DNA of 64,000 bases from Mycobacterium sp. MS1601. GTDB lineage: Bacteria; Actinomycetota; Actinomycetes; Mycobacteriales; Mycobacteriaceae. Where the stretch lies: assembly GCF_001984215.1 (NCBI RefSeq), contig NZ_CP019421.1, forward strand, positions 1-64,000. The letters run 5' to 3'. The translations under genes and the position numbers were made by a program. Position 1 is the first letter of the stretch. Every line of letters begins with the position of its first letter. The notes beneath the pieces are model-generated. The model worked only from the letters and a program-made list of their open reading frames with translations. It made no database searches and was not told where the DNA came from. Below are positions 8,996 to 18,166 of this stretch, piece by piece.

Positions 8996-9218
8996 GGTGC
9001 CTAAGTATGCCGCGTGCGCGCCGCGGTGAGCGTTACATTCCTGCGGTTGCACGCAGGTGGATACAGGGTCAATGCGCTCTGGTCACACGTCGCAATCAGT
9101 GGTATCGGCTCGGCTGTTGCTGCACGTACTCGCGGCGACGGCGGAGCCTGAAAAGGTTCGCCCGGCCAGCCATCGGGGCCGCGTTGGCTTTCGGCACGGC
9201 CCCGACAGCGGACGAACG

Positions 9219-9830
9219 TCACGACGTCGGCACTCCGTCGATCTCGGACAGGTCGACGCGCTGGACGCTTCCGACAACTCCCCCGGGCCCGTAGCGGCGC
9301 TGAACCTCGAACACGGTGGCAATGGAGCTTGGATCACGGTGGATATCTAGAGCCTTGCGCGCCGCTTGCTCATGGCTGTCGGCCTGGATGTCGATGACCC
9401 AGCCGACGCGATACTCCTCCTCCTCAGGAACGAGTCCGCTGCCCTGGTGCTCTGCTTCTTGATCCGACAGCGCCCAGGTGAAGCTGCCGCGCTCAGCGCG
9501 CAACTGGCCACCGACGACGCGGAAGCCGAACAGGCAGTCGTCCGCACCGATCAGCCGGACGTATGACCCCTCGGTTGCGTAGCGACCCAGGATGTCGAGG
9601 ACCTTGTCGGTGGCAGCAACGTAGGTGTCGCAGTGGTACCCGAGCACGAAGTCCTCATCGCGGCCGGGTTGCGAGCATTCCTGGAAGGACGTCAGGTCCT
9701 CTACCGCCTGGGTCAGCGTTGCGTGATGGGCTCCGAATTCATGACAGAGCGCCGATAGCGCCGCGTCTACTGCGTCCACTGGCACCCGAAAGTCGTTATC
9801 TACTGAGCTTGCGGAGTATCCCATGGTCAT
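9219..9830 (-). CDS. Unknown protein under class A control
   Basis: 203 residues, soluble. An N-terminal helical half contains LSALCHEFGAHHATL. A later segment (VGWVIDIQADSHEQAARKALDIHRDP) resembles small domains that handle regularly spaced residues, but no family is clear. The start carries a GTATGACC context. The upstream leader and a consensus TATAAT class A promoter make this the strongest-looking promoter of the set. Confidence 0.75.
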   Translation of the reverse strand: MTMGYSASSVDNDFRVPVDAVDAALSALCHEFGAHHATLTQAVEDLTSFQECSQPGRDEDFVLGYHCDTYVAATDKVLDILGRYATEGSYVRLIGADDCLFGFRVVGGQLRAERGSFTWALSDQEAEHQGSGLVPEEEEYRVGWVIDIQADSHEQAARKALDIHRDPSSIATVFEVQRRYGPGGVVGSVQRVDLSEIDGVPTS

Positions 9831-9881
9831 ACCTCTTCACTGGTCGTTGCCCCAGGCCTTCGACGCCGGGCAACCTCTGTT

Positions 9882-9910
9882 GGTGAATGGGCGCTCACAC
9901 CCATCCGGTT
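9882..9910 (-). ncRNA. Hairpin leader element
   Basis: Sense: CCGGA, stem TGGGTG/CGCCCA with loop TGAG, then TTCACC. Confidence 0.6.
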
Positions 9911-9952
9911 GTCATGCCTCCGGACCCTTCATGTGCCCGCCGAGACAATTCA

Positions 9953-9974
9953 ATTATATTGCGACCCACTGACA
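9953..9974 (-). promoter_or_regulatory. Class A promoter (TGTCAG-N10-TATAAT)
   Basis: Exact N10 spacing and a perfect -10 hexamer. Its consensus -10 anchors reading the shared motif as a promoter. Confidence 0.8.
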
Positions 9975-10063
9975 TCCGGATCGGTGCCGCTCATGCGATG
10001 CCGGCACCTAGGCGTTGCACTGCAGTTTCCGCAGTTTCGAGATCGCAGGCTAGGTGCGGTATC

Positions 10064-10534
10064 TCAGAACATTGGTGACACGAAGTCTTGGCTCACTGGC
10101 TTACCGCGGCGTCCCGGTGGATGATCGTTGGCAACGGCGTCGACCACGACAGGTTGGATACCCCAGCGATCCAGCATGGCCTCGGCGTTGGGAACTATCT
10201 GGGTGAACGGGTGTCCCTCGGCCACCCACTGCTCCAGGGGAACCGCAACGTAGTTACCGTTGAGTCTCTTTGGCCACCAGCCAAACGCGGCAGCCCGAGC
10301 CAGCAGCTCGGCTGTCGCCGTGCACTCCTCTTCCAGATGGGTGCCGGCCATGCGCGCCGCCGTATCACCGCTGACCGCGATTCTCCAGGCAACTTCCGGA
10401 TTAAAACCTCTCCTCCAGAACAGCCGAGAAACAACATCATCAAGATCTGGCTCGACGCGCTCCAATCGTGCGACAGGGACAGCGTGGCGTGGCGTGTTGT
10501 TGTCGCCTGCCTGGCTCGCGTCTGGATTCGCCAT
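10064..10534 (-). CDS. Unknown protein
   Basis: 156 residues. After a polar tail there is a compact region (DLDDVVSRLFWRRGFNPEVAWRIAV), then helices with FGWWPKRLNGNYVAVPLEQWVAEGHPF. Soluble, with no recognised motif. It lies 94 bases downstream of the gene ending at 10629 and may share its transcript. Confidence 0.65.
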   Translation of the reverse strand: MANPDASQAGDNNTPRHAVPVARLERVEPDLDDVVSRLFWRRGFNPEVAWRIAVSGDTAARMAGTHLEEECTATAELLARAAAFGWWPKRLNGNYVAVPLEQWVAEGHPFTQIVPNAEAMLDRWGIQPVVVDAVANDHPPGRRGKPVSQDFVSPMF

Positions 10535-10628
10535 CTGTCAATCCTTCACTTCCTCGGCATTTCGAGCAACGCAGTTTCCACGTGCTGTTGATGGCTCACC
10601 GCGTAACCAATCTCATGAGACAGCACAG

Positions 10629-10919
10629 CTAGGTCGCTGGATTACCGGCGGGCACCGTCCATTGCAGTTCGGAGGTGTGGTCGCCGTGGTCGCTCGCCAG
10701 GGCAATGCCGTTGGCGCGCACCTCCCATGCCCCTGTAGCGGGCGACTGAACCAACTTCGCACCATCTGCTGTGGAGTAGTCAGACAGTTCAGCGTTGACC
10801 CGTCGGATTTCGTCGGCCGTCAGCGGTGCAGTGCGTGTGATGGTGAACGCCAGCAGGTCTGCGCCGGCACCTCGCTCGACAGTCAGGGTGACGCTGCCGC
10901 GGCTGTATGTGCTGATCAT
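10629..10919 (-). CDS. Small unknown protein
   Basis: 96 residues. The start at 10919 is fixed by GGAGGGGG 8 bases upstream, which rules out a longer frame from 11009. It begins MISTYSRGSVTLTVERGAG (beta strands), then a helix (TADEIRRVNAELSDYSTADG). Unrecognised. It starts 16 bases after the stop of the gene at 10936, so the two are probably one operon. Confidence 0.7.
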   Translation of the reverse strand: MISTYSRGSVTLTVERGAGADLLAFTITRTAPLTADEIRRVNAELSDYSTADGAKLVQSPATGAWEVRANGIALASDHGDHTSELQWTVPAGNPAT

Positions 10920-10935
10920 TGCGCAACCCCCTCCG

Positions 10936-11679
10936 TTATCGGACCGGCGACGGGGGGAGAACGCGACCGAGTTTCCGCATCGGCCGCGGGCAGCTTTCGG
11001 GGGCTTCAAATCCGGGCTGCCCTGGCAGGACGATGCGGCCGTTGATGAGCTTGGCGTCTTTCCATTCGCCTTGATAGCGGGGATCTCCGTGCATCAGTTC
11101 GCTGTCGGTGAGGTGTTCATTCCACGCGTATGGCATTTCCCACTGCTGCCTGTGCTGATGCCACATGAGTACTTGAACAGTTCCGCCAGGACGGCAGTCG
11201 TTGACGAAAACCCTTGCGTCGTGGCGATACATGAGGTCGGCGATCGGGAATCGTCGCCCATCATCGCGTACGCCGCACCACGCTCCGTCGATCAGCTTTG
11301 GGCTTGCCGGTCGCCCTGTTCGGTGCTGCTGGGCCGGGGTGTGTTTGCCGCCGATGATGGAGAGGGCTTCGTTGAAGGTGAAGCGGATCAACGTGCCCCA
11401 CATGTTCATCGCCGGGTGATGGGCACACGCCACTAGCGCGTCTGGGCGACCGATCTTGGCGGTCTGCTCATTGAGTAGGTTCACGAGTTCACGCGTCAGA
11501 TCCTCGTTGAACTCGCCGAATGCCGCGGCCTGGGCTTGGGCCAGCCGGTGGGGGCGTCGTCCTCCGAATCCGTACTCACCCAGCCCTACCAGCCGGGGTG
11601 CCTGCTGCAGTTGGGCGACGATTCTCGACGGCCGCAGTGACCAGTAGGTTGGGGCAGGATCTGCTGTGATCGTGTTCAT
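10936..11679 (-). CDS. Unknown protein divergent from HTH regulator
   Basis: 247 residues from MNTITADP, chosen for the perfect AAGGAG 9 bases upstream. A longer frame from 11754 would begin inside the promoter. It contains LVACAHHPAMNMWG, a His-rich spot, and many Trp and His residues (VLMWHQHRQQWEMPYAW). No family was recognised. It diverges from the small HTH gene at 11812 across a 48-bp palindrome, so the two are probably co-regulated. Confidence 0.7.
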   Translation of the reverse strand: MNTITADPAPTYWSLRPSRIVAQLQQAPRLVGLGEYGFGGRRPHRLAQAQAAAFGEFNEDLTRELVNLLNEQTAKIGRPDALVACAHHPAMNMWGTLIRFTFNEALSIIGGKHTPAQQHRTGRPASPKLIDGAWCGVRDDGRRFPIADLMYRHDARVFVNDCRPGGTVQVLMWHQHRQQWEMPYAWNEHLTDSELMHGDPRYQGEWKDAKLINGRIVLPGQPGFEAPESCPRPMRKLGRVLPPSPVR

Positions 11680-11758
11680 TTGGTTTGGTCTCCTTACGGG
11701 TCCCATCGGGCCATTCCGTCTTCCCGGTTCATCCGGTGCCATGCCCGCGCCCAACCCT

Positions 11759-11806
11759 CACTGTAGCAGTTGATACCACAGTAGTGTGGTCGACGCTGCT
11801 ACAGTG
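11759..11806. promoter_or_regulatory. Divergent palindromic promoter/operator
   Basis: CACTGTAGCAG and CTGCTACAGTG are perfect 11-bp inverted arms, with ACCACA/TGTGGT as symmetric inner arms, centred at 11782/11783. Each outer arm supplies a TACAGT -10 on its own strand, preceded by TGTGGT-N9, a relative of the class A layout. On the plus strand the -10 ends 6 bases before the GTG, so that mRNA is leaderless. Confidence 0.7.
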
Positions 11807-11811
11807 TCGGC

Positions 11812-12027
11812 GTGACTGCTCGCGGAGAGATCCCGTCATCCGAACGCGAGCGGCTGCATGCCGCAGCTGGCGGCGTCGACGCCGCCGCCGGTGAATTGAG
11901 GGCCGCGGTCCAGTCCGCCTGGCGGGCAGGTGGCTCCGTCCGCGCGATCGCTGCCGAGTTGGGTAAGTCGACGCGCACGATCCAGAACTGGCTAGAAGAG
12001 GCCCGGCAAGAGGCACCGTCGCGGTAA
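11812..12027 (+). CDS. Small helix-turn-helix DNA-binding protein
   Basis: 71 residues, leaderless GTG start. Residues 43-64 (VRAIAAELGKSTRTIQNWL) are a clear homeodomain-like/resolvase-type HTH. The first 40 residues form an Ala-rich helix suitable for dimerisation. It sits directly beside the palindrome at 11759-11806, so autoregulation and control of the divergent gene are likely (inference). It is the only small stand-alone regulator in the left half. Confidence 0.8.
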   Translation: MTARGEIPSSERERLHAAAGGVDAAAGELRAAVQSAWRAGGSVRAIAAELGKSTRTIQNWLEEARQEAPSR

Positions 12028-12205
12028 AGCCGATCCTGGGCAAAGCGGGCCGATCATCACCGCAAGGCCCCTCCCGTCGACAACGCCCGTCCAGTTCGGC
12101 CCTCGGTGCGCGTGCCGATGCGCAGCTCAGCGCCATGCTCGGTAATACTTGCATTTCGTAACATCCGTGGAGATCCCGTCGACTAGGAGAGCTGCAGAGC
12201 AAGCC

Positions 12206-13798
12206 ATGGCCTTGAGCGTGGGAACGGTCGTTGCTGGCTACACGATCGAAGCGGTCCTCGGCGCCGGCGGTATGGGGACCGTCTACCGTGCTGCCCATCC
12301 GAACTTGCCCCGCAGCGACGCACTGAAGATCCTGTCCGAGGAGTTTTCCCGCGACGAGGAGATCCGCAGCCGGTTCCAACGCGAGGCCGACCTGGCCGCC
12401 ACGCTGAGCCACCCGAACATCGTCACCGTCTACAACCGCGGTGAGACCGATGACGGGCGCCTCTGGATCGCGATGCAGTACATCCCGGGCACCGACGCCG
12501 ATCAGCAGCTCCGCGACGGGCACATGACGCCCGTGCGGGCGGCGCGCATCATCGGCGACGTGGCCACCGCCTTGGACTACGCCCACCGGCGCCTGATCTT
12601 GCACCGCGACGTCAAGCCGGCCAACTTCCTGCTCGATGCCGACGATGGGCGTGTCTTCCTCGCCGACTTCGGCATCGCCCGGGCGCTCGATGATGCGGCC
12701 GGACTGACCCGCACCGGGACGGTGATGGCCAGCATCTCCTACACCGCCCCGGAGAGCTTCAAAGCCCTTCCCGTTGACCACCGCGCCGACATCTATTCAC
12801 TGGGCTGCGCGCTCTATCAACTCCTGACCGGCAGGACGCCGTTCTTCCAGGCGCAGGCCAGCGGAATGGCCGCGGTCGTGTCTGCTCACCTTTTCGAGTC
12901 GCCCCCTAGAGTCACCGATCTCGCACCGGCTCTGCCAGCGACGCTCGATGCGGTGATCGCCAAGGCGATGGCGAAGGACCCTCACGACCGGTACCAGAGC
13001 GCGCGTGCACTCGCCGCCGACGCTGCTGCCGCTCTCACGGCCACCACAGCGGCCCCGTCACACACCCAGCCATGGCGCACCGCCGGTACGCCCCCGGCAG
13101 CGGCAGCGCCGTCTCAGGGCACCAACAGCGGGCCAGTTGCCCCCGCGGCCCCGACACCGAGACCATCTGGCGCACCGGAACCCGAGCCAGCACCACCGTC
13201 CCCATTCGAAGCGTCGTATCCGAGCCCGCAGCGCCCCGGACATGCCGTCGGCCAGCCGACCCCCGCTCCGCCCTCGCCCTACGAATCCGTGCCGCCGCCC
13301 CGGCCGCCGGCCGGCGGACCGATGACCCCCTTGCGGCGACCGCGCCGCCGGCGAACGGTCATCGCGTCCGCCGCGGCGCTCGTGGTCGTCCTGGTCGTCG
13401 CGCTCGGCAGCTACTTCGCGCTCAGCGACCCTGCGCAAAACCCCTACTCGCCGCAGACGTTCCTGCACAAACACGGCCAGACCGAAGTCACTGCGGCGCC
13501 GACAGCCGTAGCGGCCTTGGGACCTGGCGACGCCGACGCTGTGCTGTCCCTTGGCGTGCAGCCGGTAGCCATGACCGCTCCCGCTGCCACACTGCCCGCC
13601 TTTGAGCAGGCCGCCGTGACCGGCAGCCCTGCGGTGTTGGGTTCAATCGACACCGCGGCCATCGCCCAGACCAACCCCGACCTGATCATCGCTACCGGCG
13701 ACATCGACGACGCCACTTTCCGCAGGCTCACCGAGATCGCCCCGACCATCACCCGCCCGAGAACACCAGCGCAGATTGGAACTGGCAGAGCCAGCTGA
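12206..13798 (+). CDS. Membrane Ser/Thr protein kinase, frameshifted in its sensor domain
   Basis: Start at MALSVG, as is typical of mycobacterial Pkn proteins. Kinase motifs: glycine loop GAGGMGTV (19-26), Lys41 in LKIL, HRDVKPAN (133-140) and DFG (154-156). A Pro-rich juxtamembrane linker of about 100 residues follows, then one transmembrane helix near 388-412. The outer domain begins VTAAPTAVAALGPGDADAVLSLGV and looks like the N-terminal lobe of an iron-siderophore binding protein (FecB/FepB-type). The frame ends early at 13798 and the natural continuation is in the +1 frame from 13759. It probably phosphorylates the FHA protein at 14888. Confidence 0.85.
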   Translation: MALSVGTVVAGYTIEAVLGAGGMGTVYRAAHPNLPRSDALKILSEEFSRDEEIRSRFQREADLAATLSHPNIVTVYNRGETDDGRLWIAMQYIPGTDADQQLRDGHMTPVRAARIIGDVATALDYAHRRLILHRDVKPANFLLDADDGRVFLADFGIARALDDAAGLTRTGTVMASISYTAPESFKALPVDHRADIYSLGCALYQLLTGRTPFFQAQASGMAAVVSAHLFESPPRVTDLAPALPATLDAVIAKAMAKDPHDRYQSARALAADAAAALTATTAAPSHTQPWRTAGTPPAAAAPSQGTNSGPVAPAAPTPRPSGAPEPEPAPPSPFEASYPSPQRPGHAVGQPTPAPPSPYESVPPPRPPAGGPMTPLRRPRRRRTVIASAAALVVVLVVALGSYFALSDPAQNPYSPQTFLHKHGQTEVTAAPTAVAALGPGDADAVLSLGVQPVAMTAPAATLPAFEQAAVTGSPAVLGSIDTAAIAQTNPDLIIATGDIDDATFRRLTEIAPTITRPRTPAQIGTGRAS

Positions 13799-14289
13799 AC
13801 TGGATCGGCCGCATCCTCGGCCAGGCGGACAAGGCCCGACAGTTGATCGACGCCACCTTGTCCCGCCAGAACGACTTGGCCAATCAGAACCCGGCGTTCA
13901 AAGGAAAGTCGATCGAAGTGCTGGCAGCCACCGACGCGGGCATCGCGCGCGTCCTGGCACCCTCATTTGCCTCTGATTACTTGCAGTCACTCGGATTTCG
14001 CTACAGCGAGGACGCAGACCGCAACCCCATCGACGTCGGTGCCACGCGCCCCATCCAGGACCCCAACGAGATCTACCGGATCGAACCCGACTACCTCGTC
14101 GTGATCCGTACCGACGCCGGAGCCGGCAAGGGCAGCCTGAGCGGGCTTCCCCGACAGCTGTCGGTCTACTCAGGCCGAATCATGGCCGTGGACGACCCCG
14201 ACACAGTCGCCGCGCTCGCAGACCCCGGCGGCTATCTCGCGGTCAAGCACCTCGACGACCACTTCGTCGCCGCCCTCGCACAGGCCTGA
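13759..14289 (+). pseudogene. Rest of the kinase's siderophore-binding-like sensor domain
   Basis: This frame continues the sensor domain without a gap (ENTSADWNWQSQLNWIGRIL, then helices and IEPDYLVVIRTDAG) and ends AALAQA. It has no start site of its own. Losing one base in CGCCCGAG (about 13755-13760) explains the break, and the restored protein would be about 694 residues. A ligand-sensing kinase that binds an iron chelate or similar is inferred from the fold resemblance only. Confidence 0.65.
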
Positions 14290-14332
14290 CCGCGTGCAGG
14301 GCGCCCGGCCTGCTGACACCCTCTAACACCGG

Positions 14333-14656
14333 TCAGGCCGGTGTGCCCAAGAGGCTGAGCAGGGTGTACCGGGCGTCGAGATCGGCGGGGTCGTCGTGCA
14401 GCTCGTCGCAGGCGACCTTGATCCGGCGGGCACGAAGGCGATGCTCATGCAGGCTTGGAGTGGAGCGCAGCAGGAGATCTCGCACCTGTTCCTGCGCCTC
14501 AGGGTCGAGGGGCGTGCAGTAGAGGTCGTCGCACGCCACCTGAAGTTGGCGTAGCACTGCCGTGCCATCGGCGCCTGCTTCAGCGTCGCGCGTCTGTGCG
14601 TCATCGGCGCTGCTCATCGGTTGATCAGAAGGCTGACGGTGCCGCATCTCGGACAT
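14333..14656 (-). CDS. Small protein with two CDELHDDP-type repeats
   Basis: 107 residues. Start at MSEMRHRQ with GAAAGGGAT upstream. After a polar N-terminus it carries two copies of a helical module: LQVACDDLYCTPLDPEAQEQVRDLLL and IKVACDELHDDPADLDARYTLLSLL. The same module occurs once in the 68-residue protein at 23085-23291. It is soluble and probably a small helical adaptor. Function is unknown. It converges with the kinase gene across a short inverted repeat (CCGGCCTG...CAGGCCGG, 14305-14341) that may end both transcripts. Confidence 0.75.
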   Translation of the reverse strand: MSEMRHRQPSDQPMSSADDAQTRDAEAGADGTAVLRQLQVACDDLYCTPLDPEAQEQVRDLLLRSTPSLHEHRLRARRIKVACDELHDDPADLDARYTLLSLLGTPA

Positions 14657-14887
14657 CGCGATCCCTTTCCGTCTGGGCATCCGCCACGGGAGGGCAGTGC
14701 TTTCACTTTGCGACTGTAAACGATAGCGCAGTGATTGCCAAGCGATAGCGGACGAACACGCCCCGCCCACGCGCACCTCGCACGCAAAATGCGCTACAAC
14801 AGGCAGAATGAGGCGTTCACGGGACTAGACGGCCTTCGCCAGCCGCTGATTACAGATCGGCAACGTCCGCAATGGAGTGAGCGCGCA

Positions 14888-16069
14888 GTGCTAGCATGCG
14901 ATCACTGGAATGCACCCGCCTCAGCGCCAAAGCTCGAACCCGACCAACAGAATCGGAACGCAGTGATCGACTCCCCCGGATCGCCTCCCGACCTGACCAT
15001 CGACTGTGCCGGATCGACCCCCCACACGGTTCAGCCTCAGGACGCGCCCATCACGATCGGCCGCGAGCTGCCCGCCCACATCCGGATCGCCGACCCCCGG
15101 GTATCGCGCACGCATCTTCAGATCGAGGCCACCGACGCCGGGTGGACGGTGACCGACGCCCACAGCACCAACGGCACCTACCTCCACGGCGAACCCATCG
15201 ACTGCCTTGCGATCACCGACGGACTCACCGTGCACGTCGGCGACACCGAAGGGATACCAGTGACCTTCACCCTGACTGCCCCGTCGAAACGTTTGAGTGA
15301 ACGCATCGAAACCGCGCCGGATTCCGACCTCGACAGCCTCGTCGACGAGTCAACCGACGATCCGTCCGCCGAGGATCTCGACCCAGGCATCGCGGCCGCC
15401 GGCGAAGAGGTCGTCAAGCGCCGCGAGGAACTGGGCTTCTCCCAGCGAAAACTGAAGGACGACGGCGTTATTGGCCAGAGCAACCTTGTCGCCTTCGAAC
15501 GAGGACGGCGTTGGCCACGCGACAACACACGGGCCAAGCTGGAGAAAGCCCTGGGCTGGGAGCCCGGCCACCTCGCCCGCGTGCGTTATGCCCACAGCCA
15601 CCCCGACACAACGACCGACGTCATGTCCGACACCGTGCGCGTCACGGTCCTCGTACAAGCCCTCGAACTCGCCCTCAACGGCATCAAAGCGCGCATTGCC
15701 ACGCTGCCCGCCCAGGAGGACGCATCGTTCACCAGTCAGGCTGACCAGCTGCTCGGCGAGCTACGCCGCGTCCAGGACACTGCGACCGCCACCGTACGCA
15801 CCACCAGAGGCCCGGGTATGGCCGTGCTTCTCGGCGACGTACGGCGCACCTATAACCAGCTCGTCATGCAGGCCGCTCGAGTTCCAGGCGCCGCATTGAG
15901 CCACCGGATCTACGCAGCGCGCCACATGGCTGAGCTGTCCGTGGAGGAGACGGCCGCGGCCGCTGGCGTCGACGCGGCTCACATCGTGGCTCTTGAGGCC
16001 GGTCAGCGCATCCCCGCCGACGTCACCGCGTCGCTGGATGCGTTAGCGCGTCAGCTCCTCGACTCCTAG
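14888..16069 (+). CDS. FHA domain fused to helix-turn-helix domains
   Basis: About 393 residues from a GTG with GGAG upstream. An alternative GTG is at 14963, and the longer frame from 14735 overlaps a divergent promoter region. Residues 54-115 form an FHA domain (ITIGRELPAHIRI, VSRTHLQI, STNGTYL), which binds phosphothreonine. Residues 175-225 form an XRE-like HTH (LGFSQRKL...SNLVAFERGRRWP), and the last 50 residues form a second HTH-like unit (SVEETAAAAGVDAAHIVALEAG). It is a likely phospho-dependent regulator acting downstream of the adjacent kinase (inference). Confidence 0.8.
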   Translation: MLACDHWNAPASAPKLEPDQQNRNAVIDSPGSPPDLTIDCAGSTPHTVQPQDAPITIGRELPAHIRIADPRVSRTHLQIEATDAGWTVTDAHSTNGTYLHGEPIDCLAITDGLTVHVGDTEGIPVTFTLTAPSKRLSERIETAPDSDLDSLVDESTDDPSAEDLDPGIAAAGEEVVKRREELGFSQRKLKDDGVIGQSNLVAFERGRRWPRDNTRAKLEKALGWEPGHLARVRYAHSHPDTTTDVMSDTVRVTVLVQALELALNGIKARIATLPAQEDASFTSQADQLLGELRRVQDTATATVRTTRGPGMAVLLGDVRRTYNQLVMQAARVPGAALSHRIYAARHMAELSVEETAAAAGVDAAHIVALEAGQRIPADVTASLDALARQLLDS

Positions 16070-16074
16070 AGAGG

Positions 16075-16830
16075 TCAGCCCGGCAGCTTCTCAGCGATGC
16101 GGTCGATGACCGTATTCGCCATGGCTTTCGAGTCGCCGTCACCGCAGACGATGGATTCGATGGTGGCGTTGGCCCTGGCTACCGCGGCGTGATAGCACTG
16201 CCGCGCCGGCTCCTCCAGGCGGTCGGCTCCCGCGCCCGCGCGAGATGCGATTCTGCTCGATCGATCCATGCCTTCGCTGGCCACCTCTGTTGGTATCCAG
16301 TGCTGCGTCACATCCCGCGCGGTGGTCGAGAATGCTTGTTGGGCAGGGCAATAGCCGAACATGAGAATGAAGTCGGCGAGCACGGCACCGGGCTGCGCCC
16401 TGTCGACGAACACCGTGACCAGTTGGGCCGCGAGCTGCCCGCGCGCGCCTTTGACTCTATTGCCGCTGACCGCTTGATACTTCACCGCGCCGATGGCCTG
16501 GTTGAACAGGAGCCGCGGTGCGCAGCTCTTGGGCTCCACACCCGTCGACTCCTCCCATGGGTGGGTGAACTCGATCAAGGGGCGCATCTCGGTGTCACTG
16601 ACGATCTGCGCTAGCTCGGCAGCTTTGAGCAACGCGGCCTGAGCGGCCGGCGCGGTGACGAACGCCGGCTGCGGGGCCAAAGAGGGGGACGACTCCACGA
16701 CGCTGGGCGAGATGCTCGTCGTCGACGAGTCACCGCCCGCCCGCTGACTGTCGAGGCCTTCAGATGATCCGGCCGAGCTGCAACCGACGAGTACTGAGGC
16801 CACGATGGCCGCCCCAATGATTGCCCGCAC
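16075..16830 (-). CDS. Lipoprotein with PknH-like extracellular sensor domain
   Basis: 251 residues from GTG with a perfect AGGAGG. A signal peptide with lipobox VLVGC places Cys17 as the lipidated residue. A Ser/Thr-rich spacer is followed by a PknH_C-type domain with four Cys (KSCAP, GYCPAQ, RQCYHA, IVCGDG), consistent with two disulphides. In mycobacteria this domain is found on the outer part of PknH and in lipoproteins. Its place beside a kinase and an FHA protein suggests a cell-surface sensing cluster. Confidence 0.85.
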   Translation of the reverse strand: MRAIIGAAIVASVLVGCSSAGSSEGLDSQRAGGDSSTTSISPSVVESSPSLAPQPAFVTAPAAQAALLKAAELAQIVSDTEMRPLIEFTHPWEESTGVEPKSCAPRLLFNQAIGAVKYQAVSGNRVKGARGQLAAQLVTVFVDRAQPGAVLADFILMFGYCPAQQAFSTTARDVTQHWIPTEVASEGMDRSSRIASRAGAGADRLEEPARQCYHAAVARANATIESIVCGDGDSKAMANTVIDRIAEKLPG

Positions 16831-17011
16831 CGCTGAACCTCCTGCTGCTCGATCGCGTCGCCAGCCCACCTGTGCGCGGACCTGCCCTGGAGACCTTGAA
16901 CAGCATTGCACCACCACCGTGATTGGCTGAGGATCTCGGAGTTGCCCGCGATTCTGCCCGGCCGCCCTAGCACCCCACCCCCGGAAGCTCTGGCACGCGG
17001 GCCATGTGCTG

Positions 17012-17995
17012 CTAGCCAAGCAACGCGGGATAGTCCGATCGCAAGGCCCTCACGATTTGATCGGCGAGGTCGGATGGAGTCGCGGCGGATAGTTGCGAGG
17101 GGATCGCGCCCGGGGCTTGTTTGGTCACCTGCGCGATCCATGAGATAGGTCCTGCCGGTCGCGGCCCGGTCAGAATGGGCCGCCCTTGCTTCCCGAGATC
17201 GTCTGGCCATTTACTCAACTGCCCCGACGGTAGGCCGGCGCCGATAGTGACCGATATCCCGCCTTCGGCCCGTAGGTAAACCGAGTACCCCCCGATCAAG
17301 CTGCCCGTCCGCGAGGAGGATACGGACACGTAGAGGCCGCCACGGTAGTCGACATCATCGGCTAGCAGCGGCTTTACCTTCCGCTCCAACGCGCTGATCA
17401 GATCGGCGTACACACGCTCGCAATAGTTTTCGGCATTGAGCTGGTAGCTCTCCCCGTCCTCAGGCCGCGCATGCCACTTGCCGCGCGCGTCGAGACTCGT
17501 CGGCAACGCCGCTTTCAGCTCTGTGGTCAGAGCCTCAATAATTGGAGGGGGCGAGTCGGGATGGACGCGTGAATCTGGGTGGGCGCCCTTGGGCACGACC
17601 ACATACCACTGGTAGTACTTGATCACTTCATCGCCGACTCCGTACTCGTCGTCATCGACGCAGTATTCATAGATGCAGTCAAAGCGTGCGGCGACTTGGT
17701 GGGCGATGCGGTCGGTTGTCTGCCCAACGGTGCCGGCGGCGACATTGTCTGGGTCATCCACATAGAGCCCCCAGACGACGATGGGATAGGTCTCCATCGC
17801 TTCGTAATGTCCAGTGATTTTAGTTCGCCTGGCCGTCGGCGGCCCTGCCGCGTTCCAGGGATGCATTGGGGGTTGTTCACTGCGTGATGCGCGCAGTATC
17901 TGCTGCGCCTGTTGGTAACTCACGTTCAACTCTTTGGCGAGTTCTTTGGCTCGTCGTTTGGGCCCGGTGTTGCGAGAAGGGCGTGGTGACGTCAT
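17012..17995 (-). CDS. Unknown protein with N-terminal basic module
   Basis: 327 residues. The N-terminus (KRRAKELAKELNVSYQQAQQIL) is a divergent member of the amino-terminal module shared with the genes at 224(-), 3110(-) and 28226(+). Later parts include an acidic stretch (EYCVDDDEYGVGDEVIKYYQWYVVV) and beta segments (GGLYVSVSSSRTGSLIGGYSVYL). No catalytic motif was seen. A vegetative-type promoter lies at 18167-18195. Confidence 0.75.
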   Translation of the reverse strand: MTSPRPSRNTGPKRRAKELAKELNVSYQQAQQILRASRSEQPPMHPWNAAGPPTARRTKITGHYEAMETYPIVVWGLYVDDPDNVAAGTVGQTTDRIAHQVAARFDCIYEYCVDDDEYGVGDEVIKYYQWYVVVPKGAHPDSRVHPDSPPPIIEALTTELKAALPTSLDARGKWHARPEDGESYQLNAENYCERVYADLISALERKVKPLLADDVDYRGGLYVSVSSSRTGSLIGGYSVYLRAEGGISVTIGAGLPSGQLSKWPDDLGKQGRPILTGPRPAGPISWIAQVTKQAPGAIPSQLSAATPSDLADQIVRALRSDYPALLG

Positions 17996-18166
17996 GGGTG
18001 TGCTCCGCTCTCGGCGCCCTCTCCATGCCAGACACCGATCAGTTCACACGACCGTCGTCAAGGATGAGGCAGGAACCGCGGATCCTTCGGTCCGTGTCGT
18101 GCTCTGCCGTGGCTGCATGGAAGCCGTTGGCAAATGCGGACCTAGTGTGCCTCTCGCTGAGGACAT

